Shown: piece by piece, positions 21,743 through 47,457 of the stretch
Layout of the letters: the number at the start of each line of letters is the position of its first letter
Numbering within the stretch: the stretch's first letter is position 1
NCBI GenBank assembly: GCA_009760855.2
Contig: WPIO01000222.1
Span: forward strand, 123,501-187,500
From: Cristatella mucedo
Taxonomy: Eukaryota; Bryozoa; Phylactolaemata; Cristatellidae
Reading direction: 5' to 3'
Length of the DNA stretch: 64,000 bases
Position numbers and translations under genes: made by a program
Notes under the pieces: model-generated
Database searches by the model: none
What the model was told of the DNA's origin: nothing
Seen by the model: only the letters and a program-made list of their open reading frames with translations

Positions 21743-22260
21743 GATTTGCTCAAATGTTGTTTGGAAAGGTACTCGAACCTATTGCTGCTAAATTTCTAGA
21801 AATGAAACGAGATAGAAATATTGAGAACGCAAATGAATGTTTTAGTTGTGATTAAGTTTATCGTTATTCTCCTGATGGAATAATTGATGAAGATACATTG
21901 AATGAGATAAAAGGTTTATGGACTGGAAGCATTGTTGAAGGATTTATTCCAAAACAATATCTTGCTCAATGTTTACTTGGATTACAAATACTAAAATTAA
22001 GTAAATGTTTTTACTCTGATTGTGAGATTTGTGTTGAAGGATTGAATTGCGATGAAAAACCTGTAGGCTAAATAGCAGCAGGAAATGTAAGAATACCGAC
22101 CAATTGTGATTTTGACATGGCAGTTCGAACACTGTTGCTTATGTTATTTCTTGAGGATGGGAAATACTTTGATTTCGAATTTGATATTGTAAGTGAATAT
22201 GGCAGATTTTGCAATAAAAAAGTAATGGATGTGATATACAATACTATACACAAAAAGTAG
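21739..22260 (+). pseudogene. YqaJ/lambda-exonuclease-like nuclease, two in-frame stops
   Basis: A single frame of 173 codons runs from ATG 21739 to TAG 22258 with only two internal stops. It carries the PD-(D/E)xK signatures of the YqaJ/alkaline-exonuclease family in order: FGKVLEPIAAKFLE (the EPxA motif, about codons 8-20), RYSPDGIIDE (the SPDG aspartate), TLNEIKG (the ExK motif) and QYLAQCLLGLQ (the conserved glutamine helix). Family members digest one strand of dsDNA and act with annealases in recombination or replication of phages and large DNA viruses. In an element replicated by pPolB it could process replication ends, but that is inference. It lies just upstream of two further plus-strand genes. 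Confidence 0.72.
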
Positions 22261-22262
22261 AA

Positions 22263-22442
22263 ATGCAAGTTATTGAGAAGGAAGATTATGGACGATTTTC
22301 AAAAATAGTAACAATTGGTAGAGAAGTATTAGAGAGAAGTAAAATATTAATCAATGAATATATAGATGACTCGCAAAGTTTAATTCAACTGATTGTGTTT
22401 CAAAAATTAATGGATATATACTATCTGACCTTATGCAAATAG
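22263..22442 (+). CDS. P1 59-aa helical ORF
   Basis: An open frame from ATG (MQVIEKEDYGRFSKIVTIGR) to TAG, 2 bp after the nuclease gene. The charged-plus-aliphatic pattern predicts helix or short coiled coil. It is unidentified and may be the N-terminal part of the fibre gene that follows, separated from it by a stop. Confidence 0.4.
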   Translation: MQVIEKEDYGRFSKIVTIGREVLERSKILINEYIDDSQSLIQLIVFQKLMDIYYLTLCK

Positions 22443-22443
22443 A

Positions 22444-23157
22444 AAAAAGTTATAAATTTATCTGTTCTTGTTAATGATGGTAATGCTGTAACACAATCTT
22501 AATGCAGATGCAAACTTTGTTGTTAATTCAGGAACATCACTTGATCTTGCTGGTATACCTATTACAAATCTTGGATCAGGTGTTAATCCTACTAATGGCG
22601 TTAATGTTGGTCAAATAAAGATTTATGCTAAAAAACAGGTGATACAATGAAAGGAGATTAAGATATGAATAGCTATGCTGTAACATCAACAAAATGGAAT
22701 TCAGGTAATGGTAATCCAGTTGTATTACAGGATGATTATTGGGTTAGGCATGGTGAGAGATGTACAACTAAGAGCATTTCATTCAACAACAAATATAATC
22801 ACGGGTGAAAATTCAATAAAAAATGTTGCTGATCCTATTAATCCATCTTATGCTGCAACTAAATCTTATGTAGATAAAACAGTTATAAAAACCACAGAAG
22901 CAATATCGATCTCAATTAATCCCAAGTCTATGAATTCAATTATAAAACTATGAACATCTTATTCAAGGAGAAATAAAACATCTCCACCAATGGTATTATT
23001 TAGTGATATGGTTGTTGGAGCATCTAATTGTGTATTTATTAGTTCTAGTAGTGATACAACTGTTGTGTCAGGTGAAATAGGAGATGTAAATACTTCTCTA
23101 AGTGGAGGTGTTGAGTTAAAGTATCATGCATATTTCAATAGATTACCGACAGATTGA
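22444..23157 (+). pseudogene. Tail-fibre-like protein 2, degraded
   Basis: This carries the same repeat type as the minus-strand fibre gene: SLDLAGIPITNLGSGVNPTN followed by GVNVGQIK near 22545-22620, and NVADPINPSYAATKSYVDK near 22825-22880. A downstream domain (VVGASNCVFISSSSDTTVVS and later LSGGVELKYHAYFNR) lacks repeats and could be a C-terminal tip. It has several frameshifts and stops. Together with the gene at 15.9-17.6 kb, P1 carries two fibre-like genes on opposite strands with different C-terminal domains. Confidence 0.65.
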
Positions 23158-23692
23158 GTCATTGACAATCAAAGAAATTTAAAGGTAAACCTCTTGGTTA
23201 TTTATGTAGCATCCTAAGTGATATAAATGAACTATTAGAACAATAAACTGGTTTAACTTAGTTGCTTTGCGTATACCTTTAACTACTGGGAATAATTTTG
23301 AAATAACACAAACAGCTTCCCGATCTAAGCAATGGTGCAAATATGAAGTAGAACAACATTCTTTTTTTAAGTGTTTTATTGCTAAGAATATAACTTAGTT
23401 GGTTTCTCTTATTTGAACGTACTAGAATTTATGTTATGTGGAAACAAATTATACTTGCACCAATACGTAAAAGACTAGAATTCAAATTCAGTTTCATTCA
23501 TATCTAAATCACATAAATCACAAGTATTTCATGTTTTGGTTTTTGTCGCTTCATTTTTGGTGGTTTACAATAAGGATGACCTGATTTTAGGTATTCAATT
23601 TAATTAAATGTATTCAAACATATATCACAAAATATCTCCATTTTCTATAGAATATTATTTGAAACTCTAAAAGAAAGAAAAAAGAAGGTTAA
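23158..23692. other. P1 spacer with a possible small Cys/His ORF (minus)
   Basis: On the minus strand from ATG 23641 the frame reads MEIFCDICLNTFN, a stop, then IEYLKSGHPYCKPPKMKRQK. The C-x2-C ... H-x3-C spacing resembles a zinc-binding finger. On the plus strand a short piece, KPLGYLCSILSDINELLEQ (about 23190-23245), may be the tail of the fibre operon. Nothing else is recognised. Confidence 0.35.
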
Positions 23693-24504
23693 TTCAATCC
23701 TGAATCATATATAAGTCAAGTATTCCAACCAAGACCTAAGTATATTCCACAAGGTTTCTTTACTATTGTTGAACCTAATGGCAATCATCAAGCAGACATT
23801 TTATATATTTCAAATGATTCTGGATATAAATATGCTTTGAGTTTGTTTGATGTTTCTAGTAGATATACAGATTCAAGACCACATAAAACAAAGTCTTCTA
23901 AAGAAGTAACACTAGAAATAATAAACATTTATAGAAAAGAACCTTTAGAATGGCCAAAGAAGATAACAGTAGATCCAGGATCTGAGTTTATAGGAGAGTT
24001 TGCTAAAGAAATAAAAAGACATGAAACACGTTTCATAGAAGGCACAAGGAAAAAGAGTGTTGCATTAGTTGAAAAAATTAATAGAACAGTAGCTGAGAGA
24101 GCATTTATTGCACAATATGAAAAAGAATTGGAAAGTATCAATAAAAGAGATTAAACGAGAAACAGAGAGTGGATTTATAATTTACCAAAGGTTATTGATT
24201 ATCTAAAGTATCACAAAAGCAACTAGTGAAAAACCTGCTAAAGCAACAAAAAAAGGAATAGTGAAAATAAAGAAAACAAAATATCCTAGAAAAGTAGGAG
24301 AACAAGAAAAGTTGTTAGAACTAGGAACAACTATTAGATATTTTCTAGAACCAGGTGAAGGAGAAGTTAAAAAGTGGAAAAAGAGCTACAGATGCGATAT
24401 GGAGTTTAACTAAATATACTACTGTTAGAATAATGGTATTGAAGAAACAACTAGTTCCTTATTTCGTAAATGACCTTCAGAGAAGTTTTGTTAGAGGGGA
24501 GTAG
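23693..24504 (+). pseudogene. int: Maverick/Polinton integrase (DDE), frameshifted
   Basis: The frame FNPESYISQVFQPRPKYIPQ leads into the catalytic core: NHQADIL (first Asp), GYKYALSLFDVSSRYTDSRP, WPKKITVDPGSEFIGEF (second Asp in VDPG) and ALVEKINRTVAERAF (Glu). It is open to 24154. The C-terminal region continues in other frames (LPKVIDYLKYH, then GTTIRYFLEPGEGEVKK and LVPYFVNDLQRSFVR), ending at TAG 24502. It is the retrovirus-like integrase that inserts Polintons. The ATG at 23837 would cut off the first catalytic Asp, so the real start must lie further upstream. Confidence 0.92.
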
Positions 24505-24526
24505 TAAGTTATTAAGCAGGAGTATA

Positions 24527-24790
24527 TTACCCTGTATTACTTAACTTTTCAACTATTATTTTATTAAATTCTTCTCTAGTCACCTTATCATCATCTAAAG
24601 CATCAACAATCTTTGAAACTAAATTAGGATTTGATTGAAGGTTAGAACGTTTTCTTCTATCAATTTATGATATTTTACATTCAACTGATATTACCATTGT
24701 TGTTAGTCCACCTAAAACAGTTACTACATGTGATAATTCATCATATTGTTGAAAATCTTTACTACTTATAGTAATTGCAAGAGTTAATTA
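24527..24790 (-). pseudogene. P1 small ORF with hydrophobic segment and EF-hand-like tail
   Basis: On the minus strand a coherent frame reads SKDFQQYDELSHVVTVLGGL, a hydrophobic stretch (TTMVISVE), one stop, then VSKIVDALDDDKVTREEFNK and a final stop at 24527-24529. The DALDDDKVTREEF run resembles an EF-hand loop, but a single short match is weak evidence. It converges on the integrase with 22 bp between the stops. Confidence 0.4.
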
Positions 24791-24947
24791 AATACCTACA
24801 AATTGAAAAAATATCTAATTCTTATTAATTTAGTTAAACAGCCTCTAATTCTTTCATTATTTAAAAGTATCCGATTGTATTTGTCGTTAGCAACTTTCGT
24901 TCTTAGATCTTACATGATTGCTCTATATTATTTTGATAATTAAAATA

Positions 24948-25166
24948 TTACTCTTACATAGTCGTATCAAGTTAAAACAACTCTAAGTAGTATTTAAATT
25001 AATGGAATGGAGAATAGGGTCTCGAGAATGGCGGCAGCCATTAAATAAACCGGTCGACGAGAAACGACGGAGAATTAGCGAGATTTTTGATCGGAGTACG
25101 GTTTATTTAATTGATGGCGTCATTCGAATGAGCCCTAGGCTCCTTTCCATTCATTTACACACTACT
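24948..25166 (-). repeat. Right terminal inverted repeat of P1
   Basis: Reverse-complement partner of 10331-10543. Its outer end is CACACTACT and its inner end TTACTCTTACATAGTCG. The two TIRs have diverged by point changes and small indels, which supports an old insertion. Confidence 0.95.
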
Positions 25167-25254
25167 TGCCCAAACCAACGGAAAATCGCACACCACACCA
25201 ACTACGTCTAGCTCGCACCGGCAAATCCTTATGCCGAGACTTCGTGCGAGCGCG

Positions 25255-25908
25255 TACGCACAAAACACAAAAGAAACAAAATGGTAGCTTGGGCACGATG
25301 TGACTAGATTCGGTTGAGTCCACCGAATTCTCCGAGCGCTTTCTCGTCCTGTCCCGTCAATCGCCGGCGAAAACCCACCCTCCTCCCTCGCTTTCAGAGG
25401 AACGAGTCCGACGGCGCCTGAGCGAGGCAGAAGCGAGGTGCAGAACATACGACCAGGAACGAGCGTCGCTCGACTCTTAAATACTTAGCTGAGACAATGG
25501 GCTAGTGGTATTAGGCCTTATTAACCTTAGTTGTATTGGGCCTGACAACGTGGCCCAATACGGTAAGGAAATAATACCGACACTAGGCCACTGGAAAAGC
25601 CACCCTGTCCAGCTTGAATGCCGAATAGGTTCCATGCGATTCTTTTCGGACAGAGTTATGGCCGAGATTGACAGGCCAGCCAACGTCAATCAGCAGCTCC
25701 CGCGGGTATCCGGCATGTTCTAAAAGCCGAATCGCCACTGCTGGTCCGAGAGCTTCCCGGCTTGCTCTTAAGCTCTTGCTCTCTACCCGCAATGGCGCTA
25801 CTCTCTGGCTCACTGCTCCAGGACAAATAGAGTTCTTGCCTGCCGCTGAACAGCTCTTGTTCGCGCTAAAATTAAGCCAAGGCCAGCAAAGTGCTACCGA
25901 CGTACTAC
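25255..25908 (+). repeat. R1 repeat, copy 2
   Basis: Homologous to 8895-9515. It begins about 90 bp beyond the right end of P1. The long open frames here (for example 25668-26087) run through the repeat and are not supported as genes. Confidence 0.8.
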
Positions 25909-27191
25909 ATGTATGGCACATTGACCCGCGGTCGTTGGTCTATCGGGTGGGCCGAGTTTTCTGTGACGTAATTGTAATAAATAAAATATGCGCGCATCTT
26001 GCAGTCATTTCACTTCACTGTGCAGACGAAATCTTGTCGGAATTAGAGATTTTCTCACTTCCGGCTTTTGGGCAACCATCCGTCTAGACACTGACTGTTG
26101 CGTACCTCGTGGTCGAACCCGGTACGTTGGGGGGGGGGTTCTCTTTGTAACCGCGCAGAGAAGCTCGTCCCCCGCGCGGTTCTCTACCGGAGGACTGTGT
26201 GATGCAGCGCTGGCTGCAGTGCGGTTAAAGCGCGGGCGGCCACAACTGGGCGCCGACGGCAACAGTTTATCGTGGGCCTGTTAGTAGCGGTTACGCGCCG
26301 GCGCAAGAGCTTTATGCGGCGCGTACCGGACCGACGGAGTTAACTGGGCGAACTCCCGAAGCCAGCGTATAATAAACTATCCTATGCGCGCGTCGCTAGC
26401 GATTGTCCCAACCCCGAAGGCTACAGCACCCCAAGATACGAGCAGCTAACTGAGTAGTCGGCAGAACACAACTGCACAGTCTAAGTTGCACTTAGCTGTC
26501 CGTCGCCGTAGGTCCGTCTCTCGTGCTCTCGAAGCGTAGTCTTGCATCGACTTCCGAAGCTGCAGCCGTGCTCTCGAGGCGTAGTCTCTGATCGACTATT
26601 CAAGCTGCAGCCCCGAGCTCTGTCAGTCGTCCCATTATATTCACTCTCCTCTAAACTTCTGACCTCGCGCGCAGCTGCTATTTCTACTTCAGCACATTAG
26701 TCGGTGCACATCCTGACCGCAACGTCTGCACCCGGCTTCATTCTAACTGTAGCGGGTAGACCAGGAGCCGAGCCTACACCAAGTGTCCTAGTCGAAACCG
26801 CTAAGACAACCACATTAGTCGCTCCATCTCCTAACCGCATCGCCTGCATAAAGCACCATTCTAACCTGAGCTAGGTGAGTCGGGAGCTGGGTCTGTAATA
26901 GGCGCCCTAGTGGACCCCACTAAGGCGAGGGCTCCCATCGCAGCTAAGCTGAGAGCTGCACCAGTGCATCCTTACGATATCTATGAATTAAGTCATAGAT
27001 ACCAAAACAACCGGTTGCAGCAGCTGCCCTTGGCCTTTGTAGACCGGATGCTCGACTCGTGCTTGCAACGTTTGGAGACCAGCATAGCTGGCTGGCCGTT
27101 AGCGTCTCGCTGAAGCCACTATGCGACATATTGAGTAGTTCTGCCACGCAACTATCAGAAAGTAGCCCTCCCAGAAGCTGGCTGAATAGCT
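25909..27191. other. Upstream region of ANKRD39
   Basis: GC-richer than P1 and without a supported upstream gene. It contains a run of ten G at 26129-26138 and diverged GTCTCTCGTGCTCTCGA-like duplications around 26515-26600. The promoter and 5' UTR of ANKRD39 should lie here, but no clear TATA box is seen near the start codon; a CpG-type promoter is possible. Confidence 0.45.
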
Positions 27192-43513
<16,322 letters not shown>

Positions 43514-43589
43514 TGAGCTGTCCCCAGCATGTGTCGATGCTCTTGAAATACCCTTATAGTTGACATCTGGTGGGAATACAGTTTTGATA

Positions 43590-43945
43590 TGCAGTAGCAT
43601 TAGTAGTTAGATTTGTATATAAGTTCTACTAGATATATTCGTGATAAGGCGTTCTCCACATCCTTTGTTGGACTAGAAATAAGAAAGACAAGTGTTGTGC
43701 TTAACAAACTTATTGATGTAGGAATCATCATTCTAGATCTATTGAAGTTACACGTGCGAGGGTTTTACTATGGTGTTGGGACGGCAAAGTACGGCGATAA
43801 TATGTTATTAACTTGAACTGACACCAATCTTTGTTGGTAATGAGAATGCAAACAGAAGAGTGGTATGCAGATTTGGAAGATATGCTCGATAGTTTTGATC
43901 TCACAAAGTATCCTAGTTCAAATAAGGTAAAGGAAAATGATTAAA
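43590..43945 (+). pseudogene. polB: P3: Polinton pPolB fragment (palm region)
   Basis: The frame at 43613-43816 contains FVGLEIRKTSVVLNKLIDVG and KYGDNMLLT, which align with the polymerase region of P1 just before motif C (13.68-13.83 kb). Motif C itself is damaged: the DNA after a stop reads TDTN where TDTD is expected. A downstream block QTEEWYADLEDMLDSF (about 43850-43900) fits the usual segment after motif C. It is on the same strand as ANKRD39, starting about 80 bp after that gene's stop. Confidence 0.8.
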
Positions 43946-43989
43946 ATTCCAATTGAATTCTTCGATCACTAGAAAATATAAGTGTAGTT

Positions 43990-45330
43990 TTAGATTAGCC
44001 CAATGTTATTATAAATGGTTATTTTGAAAATGTAAGTGGAGAAATCGAGTCATTTGAAAATGGCGGTGCCTATGTGAAATTTGATTACTGATACAGATAT
44101 GGAGTTAGCAGAAAGATTAGCAAGATTATTCTAGGATTCGGTAATAAGGAGATTTTTATTCCGTTTGCATTAAAACAGAAATCTATCTGAGATAGTACAT
44201 AGTTTGCATGGCTGCCAACGGTGAGGCTAATTCACTTTTGTGGGAACCGTATATAAATAATGCAGAAATTATAAATAGATTGATTAAAGATATTGAGTCT
44301 TTTATCAGTGACAAGCTTCGAATTAATCAATGTTCATGTTAGTACATAAAGAGATGGAGCTATCGCAAAGATTTTTAAGATTTTTTCGAGCATGGATCTG
44401 TATACATTCTAGTATCCTTTCTGGAAAAAAGAAGCATCGGTGAAATACCAATATAATTCATAGACTGTGTGTTATCAGTTGGTAATACAAGTTAAGACGT
44501 CGAGTCATTTAAAACAGTGGCAGACATGTGAAATCCAATTCATGCTTAGATATGGAGTTAGCAGAAATGATTTGCACGATTATTCTAGAGAGCAATACCA
44601 GAGGCATCTTAAAAGACTTGGTGTTCAAAAAAATAGTCTCTGAAATACGGACGGAATGCATAGGTTACTTGGCGTCATTTAGTAAAGCACACTCAGCTAA
44701 CTGAAAGCAGGCTGATATTATACATGAAAAGTATATGAAGATGCTTAAAATATACTGAGTTATTTCACAAAGATGTGATGTAGATGTGAAAATTTGACCA
44801 AGGCTTTAATTTTTTAACTTTAATATAGAAAAAATGGTTTATCAGAAAAGATTTGCAAGACTGTTGTCAACTATGGTACTAGAAATATTCTTGTAGCCTT
44901 TTATAAGAAGAGAAGAATGTCGAAAATATCATTTATTTGCATAGATTGTTTGCGATTGCTGAGTGGGCAGTAAAGTTCCATTCAGTGGGAGCATAGCCAT
45001 ATTTTGCAAATTAGTCGGGAGGATATTGGCAAAGAAGTCTGCTCATTGAGAGATGGCGATGTAAATCTGAAATCTAACGTACCGACAGATATGGAAATGG
45101 TAGATGTTTGCAAGATTATTCTAGAACGCGATATCACATATACTCTGGAACACATAATGAGATACAAAAGCATCCCTAAAATATCAGTTGAGTATATATA
45201 TATATATATGTAGCTTGTCGTCAAGTGCTGAGGCTACAGCACTGAAAAGTGAGTACTATGGAAATATATGTGAAGATGCTGATAAGATTATTAATGATTT
45301 TGAGCTGGTTATTGGTAATTTTGTTGATCG
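43990..45330 (+). repeat. P3-associated tandem protein module, about five decayed copies
   Basis: A block encoding DMELAERLARLF-like sequence recurs near 44096, 44351, 44549, 44828 and 45088 (spacings 255, 198, 279 and 260 bp). Better-preserved copies show a leading block (SGEIESFENGGAYVKFD at 44035; GKEVCSLRDGDVNLKS at 45029). They also show a trailing block (AEIINRLIKDIESFI near 44290; ADKIINDFELVIGNF near 45280). So a module of roughly 85-90 codons was tandemly amplified before decay. Only the last copy has an open frame (45004-45213). No known family is recognised. Confidence 0.55.
45193..45211. repeat. Short (AT)n microsatellite
   Basis: A GTATATATATATATATAT run at the end of the last open module. 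Confidence 0.9.
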
Positions 45331-45454
45331 TAGTAGCTCTTAATTTGTAATTTTTTTAATAAGTATTGGAAAAGGCTACTCTAGTTGTTACACCGGTAAA
45401 GGAAGTCACAAGCGCTAGCTATGCAACCGAGCTCAGAAACTGAAGCTTGTATCT

Positions 45455-46590
45455 CCGTCAGTAACTCCACAAAGTCATAAAGACCATGTGGGTGTTACGC
45501 AGGAGAGTTTTGTATAGCCCACTCACAGCCTAAGCGGCTTTCGGTACGCATTCGGTAGCCAACAGACTTCGTCTCACACAACAAAGAGAAAGTGGGAAGC
45601 ATAGCAGAGTCAGGAGAGCAGTTGAGGTAGTGAGTAGCATAGAAGTAGCAGTTTAGGATTGTTGAAAAAGATGTGCCTTAGTCGGCAGTTGGAGAGTAGT
45701 TGTCGTTGCGTAAGAATTGTGGAAGCGAGTTCCACAGTCTAGGACCTGCAGAGCTAAAGCTTCTGTCAGCTAATTTATTGTCCACACAGGACCTGAGGGC
45801 GCGAACAGGCTGAAACTGATGCACCAGCTCAGCTAGGTACGAAGGATCTAAGCCGTGGCGGGCCTTGTGGGTCAGCGTAAGAACTTTGCTCTGTATCCTT
45901 TGCTCAACCGGCAACCATCCTAGCTCTTTCAGCAGAGGTGACACGTGCTCAAACCATTGGGACTTGAAGACCAGCCTTGCAGCCATATTCATAGTCAGCT
46001 GTAGTGGCATAATAGCTTTCTTTGGCAGCCCAGCCAAAAGGGAATTACAATAATCAAGCCGAGACAGAACTAAAGAGCTAGTTAAATTTTTTACATGCCA
46101 CTTCGGGAGACAGCTCCTGATCTTGAAAAGGGATCGGGTGTGATGGCTAGCTGTAGAAGCCGTCTTCTGAATGAAGCTTTAAAAAATGAGGCAGCTGTCG
46201 AAAACGACACCTAAATTTCTAGCACGTGGTGACGGTCGCACAACAGCATCATTTATTAGAAGACCAGAGCCTTTTAATCCAGCCACACGCTTTGGGTCTC
46301 CTGTGAGCAGTAGTTCAGTTTTATCATCATTTAATTTCAGAAAGTTTTCCGACATCCAGGATTGAATATCGGCAAGGCAAGCATTCAGTTTCTCAGTTGC
46401 TGCAGCAGATTCCGACGGTTTAAATGACAAATACAACGTATCTTCAGCATAGATGTGATATCCTATTCCATGGGCCTTAATCACTTTTCCCAGAAGTTGT
46501 GTATTAATCGAGAACAGCAAGGGACCGAGTACAGACCCTTGAGGGAGTCCACAGGTGACCCTTCTCATGTCTGAGACCTAACCCCCACAC
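45455..46590 (-). mobile_element. L2 family-2 LINE fragment
   Basis: On the minus strand in order: [18 protein letters not shown], a damaged YADD ([12 protein letters not shown]), [33 protein letters not shown], a C-terminal ELGWLPVEQRIQSKVLTLTH block, SFSSAGPRLWNSLP and the 3' end near 45460. Frames 46179-46568 and 45678-46037 are open. The D-to-E change in the catalytic box means the RT is inactive. Confidence 0.88.
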
Positions 46591-46599
46591 GACAAGCTT

Positions 46600-47016
46600 C
46601 ATGTCGATGACGTCATAAAATTGAGACTCGTTCCATACGGTGCTCGAATGCTCACTTCAGACGTCTCCACGTTAACCGATACTCATGTGAAAATTTTTTT
46701 AATGCAGGGTATGAGACCGAAGCTCTGAACATCATTACCGTAGGAAATTCTACAATTACGGCAGACTTGGAAGCAAATGTCAGTATTCAGATCAATAGCA
46801 AGCTGGCTCAAGATAGTGAGATCCGCTCTTACAATGCTTTGGTAACCGATCAGATTCTCACACTTTCGCCGCTCATCAGAGGAGTCGGCTGAGTCAAACC
46901 TGACATCGAGCGCATCATCAAGGATGAGGTTTACCCAATATTGACTGACAGCTTCACAGGAATGAGCTGGCGTCAGACGGCAATGAAAGCTGGCGGTGAT
47001 GTTAGACATCGGTAAA
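46600..47016. other. Unidentified coding-like block, open on both strands
   Basis: The minus strand has an uninterrupted 108-codon frame from ATG 47009 (MSNITASFHCRLTPAHSCEA ... NTDICFQVCRNCRISYG). The plus strand, after a good acceptor (TTTTTTTAATGCAG at 46708), has a coherent frame with one stop: EALNIITVGNSTITADLEAN, SEIRSYNALVTDQILTLSPL and VKPDIERIIKDEVYPILTDS. It ends at CG|GTAAAGTG, a fair donor. Which strand is real, and whether this is host or Polinton-derived, cannot be decided. No family is recognised. Confidence 0.4.
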
Positions 47017-47043
47017 GTGAACTTATAAAAAAAATTACGACGA

Positions 47044-47068
47044 CTATCAATTCCTACGGAATTGATAG
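47044..47068. other. Perfect 11-bp inverted repeat with 3-bp loop
   Basis: CTATCAATTCC, then TAC, then GGAATTGATAG. It sits between the minus-strand ATG at 47009 and the GC-rich exon candidate at 47.1 kb, so it could be a binding site or an RNA hairpin in a shared promoter region. Confidence 0.8.
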
Positions 47069-47094
47069 CTGAAGATCCGATGTGGAGGGCTTAG

Positions 47095-47457
47095 AGTTAT
47101 ATAGAGTTATGTGGCGAGCAGCTGGTGCGCCTGTGGAGCGGCGGTGGCAGCGCTGCCACCGGAAGCTCCGGCGGCGATGGCGACCACGACCATCAGCCGG
47201 CTGCCGCTACAGCTGCGGCCGGCGGCGGCAGCGACCTGCTGACTCACGCGATCGCTCGGTGCCAGTCGCAGAGGGACGAGCTGCTTGATCAGGCGCGGGC
47301 CCAGGTGTCGCGCTGGATAGCACTGCGACCCGTCGTCGCTCAGTACGAGGACAGGTGTCGTCAGGTGGACGTCTGCCTGTCGACGGCCGAGCACCAGCTT
47401 CGCGAGGCGGAGCAGATGCGACGCGCGCCTGCTGAGCGCTGCCGAACTCGTCGAGGT
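47095..47457 (+). CDS. GC-rich exon candidate encoding a coiled-coil segment
   Basis: An open frame from 47095 without stops encodes a Gly/Ala/His-rich lead (GSSGGDGDHDHQPAAATAAA), then a likely coiled coil (LLTHAIARCQSQRDELLDQA, later VDVCLSTAEHQLREAEQM). It ends at a GGTGAGAG donor near 47457. The local GC content contrasts with the AT-rich neighbourhood, as in a CpG-type first exon. No in-frame ATG is present: one at 47109 is in another frame. Either the start is non-ATG, there is an indel, or this is an internal exon. No family is recognised and no following exon was found. Confidence 0.35.

Larger units (their letters stand above)
10331..25166 (+). mobile_element. P1: decayed but structurally complete Polinton/Maverick
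   Basis: A 14.8-kb AT-rich island lies between inverted repeats of about 215 bp. It contains protein-primed family-B DNA polymerase, a Maverick-type retrovirus-like integrase and an adenain-like cysteine protease, the diagnostic set for Polintons/Mavericks and their adintovirus relatives. Further genes encode two tail-fibre-like proteins, a hydrophobic virion-type protein, a PLA2-like domain and a YqaJ-like nuclease. The ends begin AGTAG and finish CTACT, which agrees with the family's usual 5'-AG...CT-3' termini (reverse complement AG). The flanking hexamers (GGGCCC left, TGCCCA right) do not match, so the expected 6-bp target duplication is not seen. Stops and frameshifts affect almost every gene, so the copy is inactive. 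No packaging ATPase or major capsid gene was recognised. Confidence 0.93.

Noticed and set aside
10331-25166. P1 as an active transposon or live virus
   Set aside because: Polymerase, protease, nuclease, fibres and integrase all have stops or frameshifts.
8895-25908. R1 copies as the two LTRs of one retrotransposon
   Set aside because: The interval contains a Polinton with its own TIRs, not gag-pol, and R1 lies inside an inverted-repeat structure on the left only.
25668-26087. 139-codon open frame beside P1
   Set aside because: It runs through the R1 repeat and beyond it, and the homologous R1 copy at 8.9-9.5 kb does not keep the frame.
44982-45224. 80-codon minus-strand ORF opposite the last module copy
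   Set aside because: The plus-strand frame matches the other module copies, so this is an antisense shadow.
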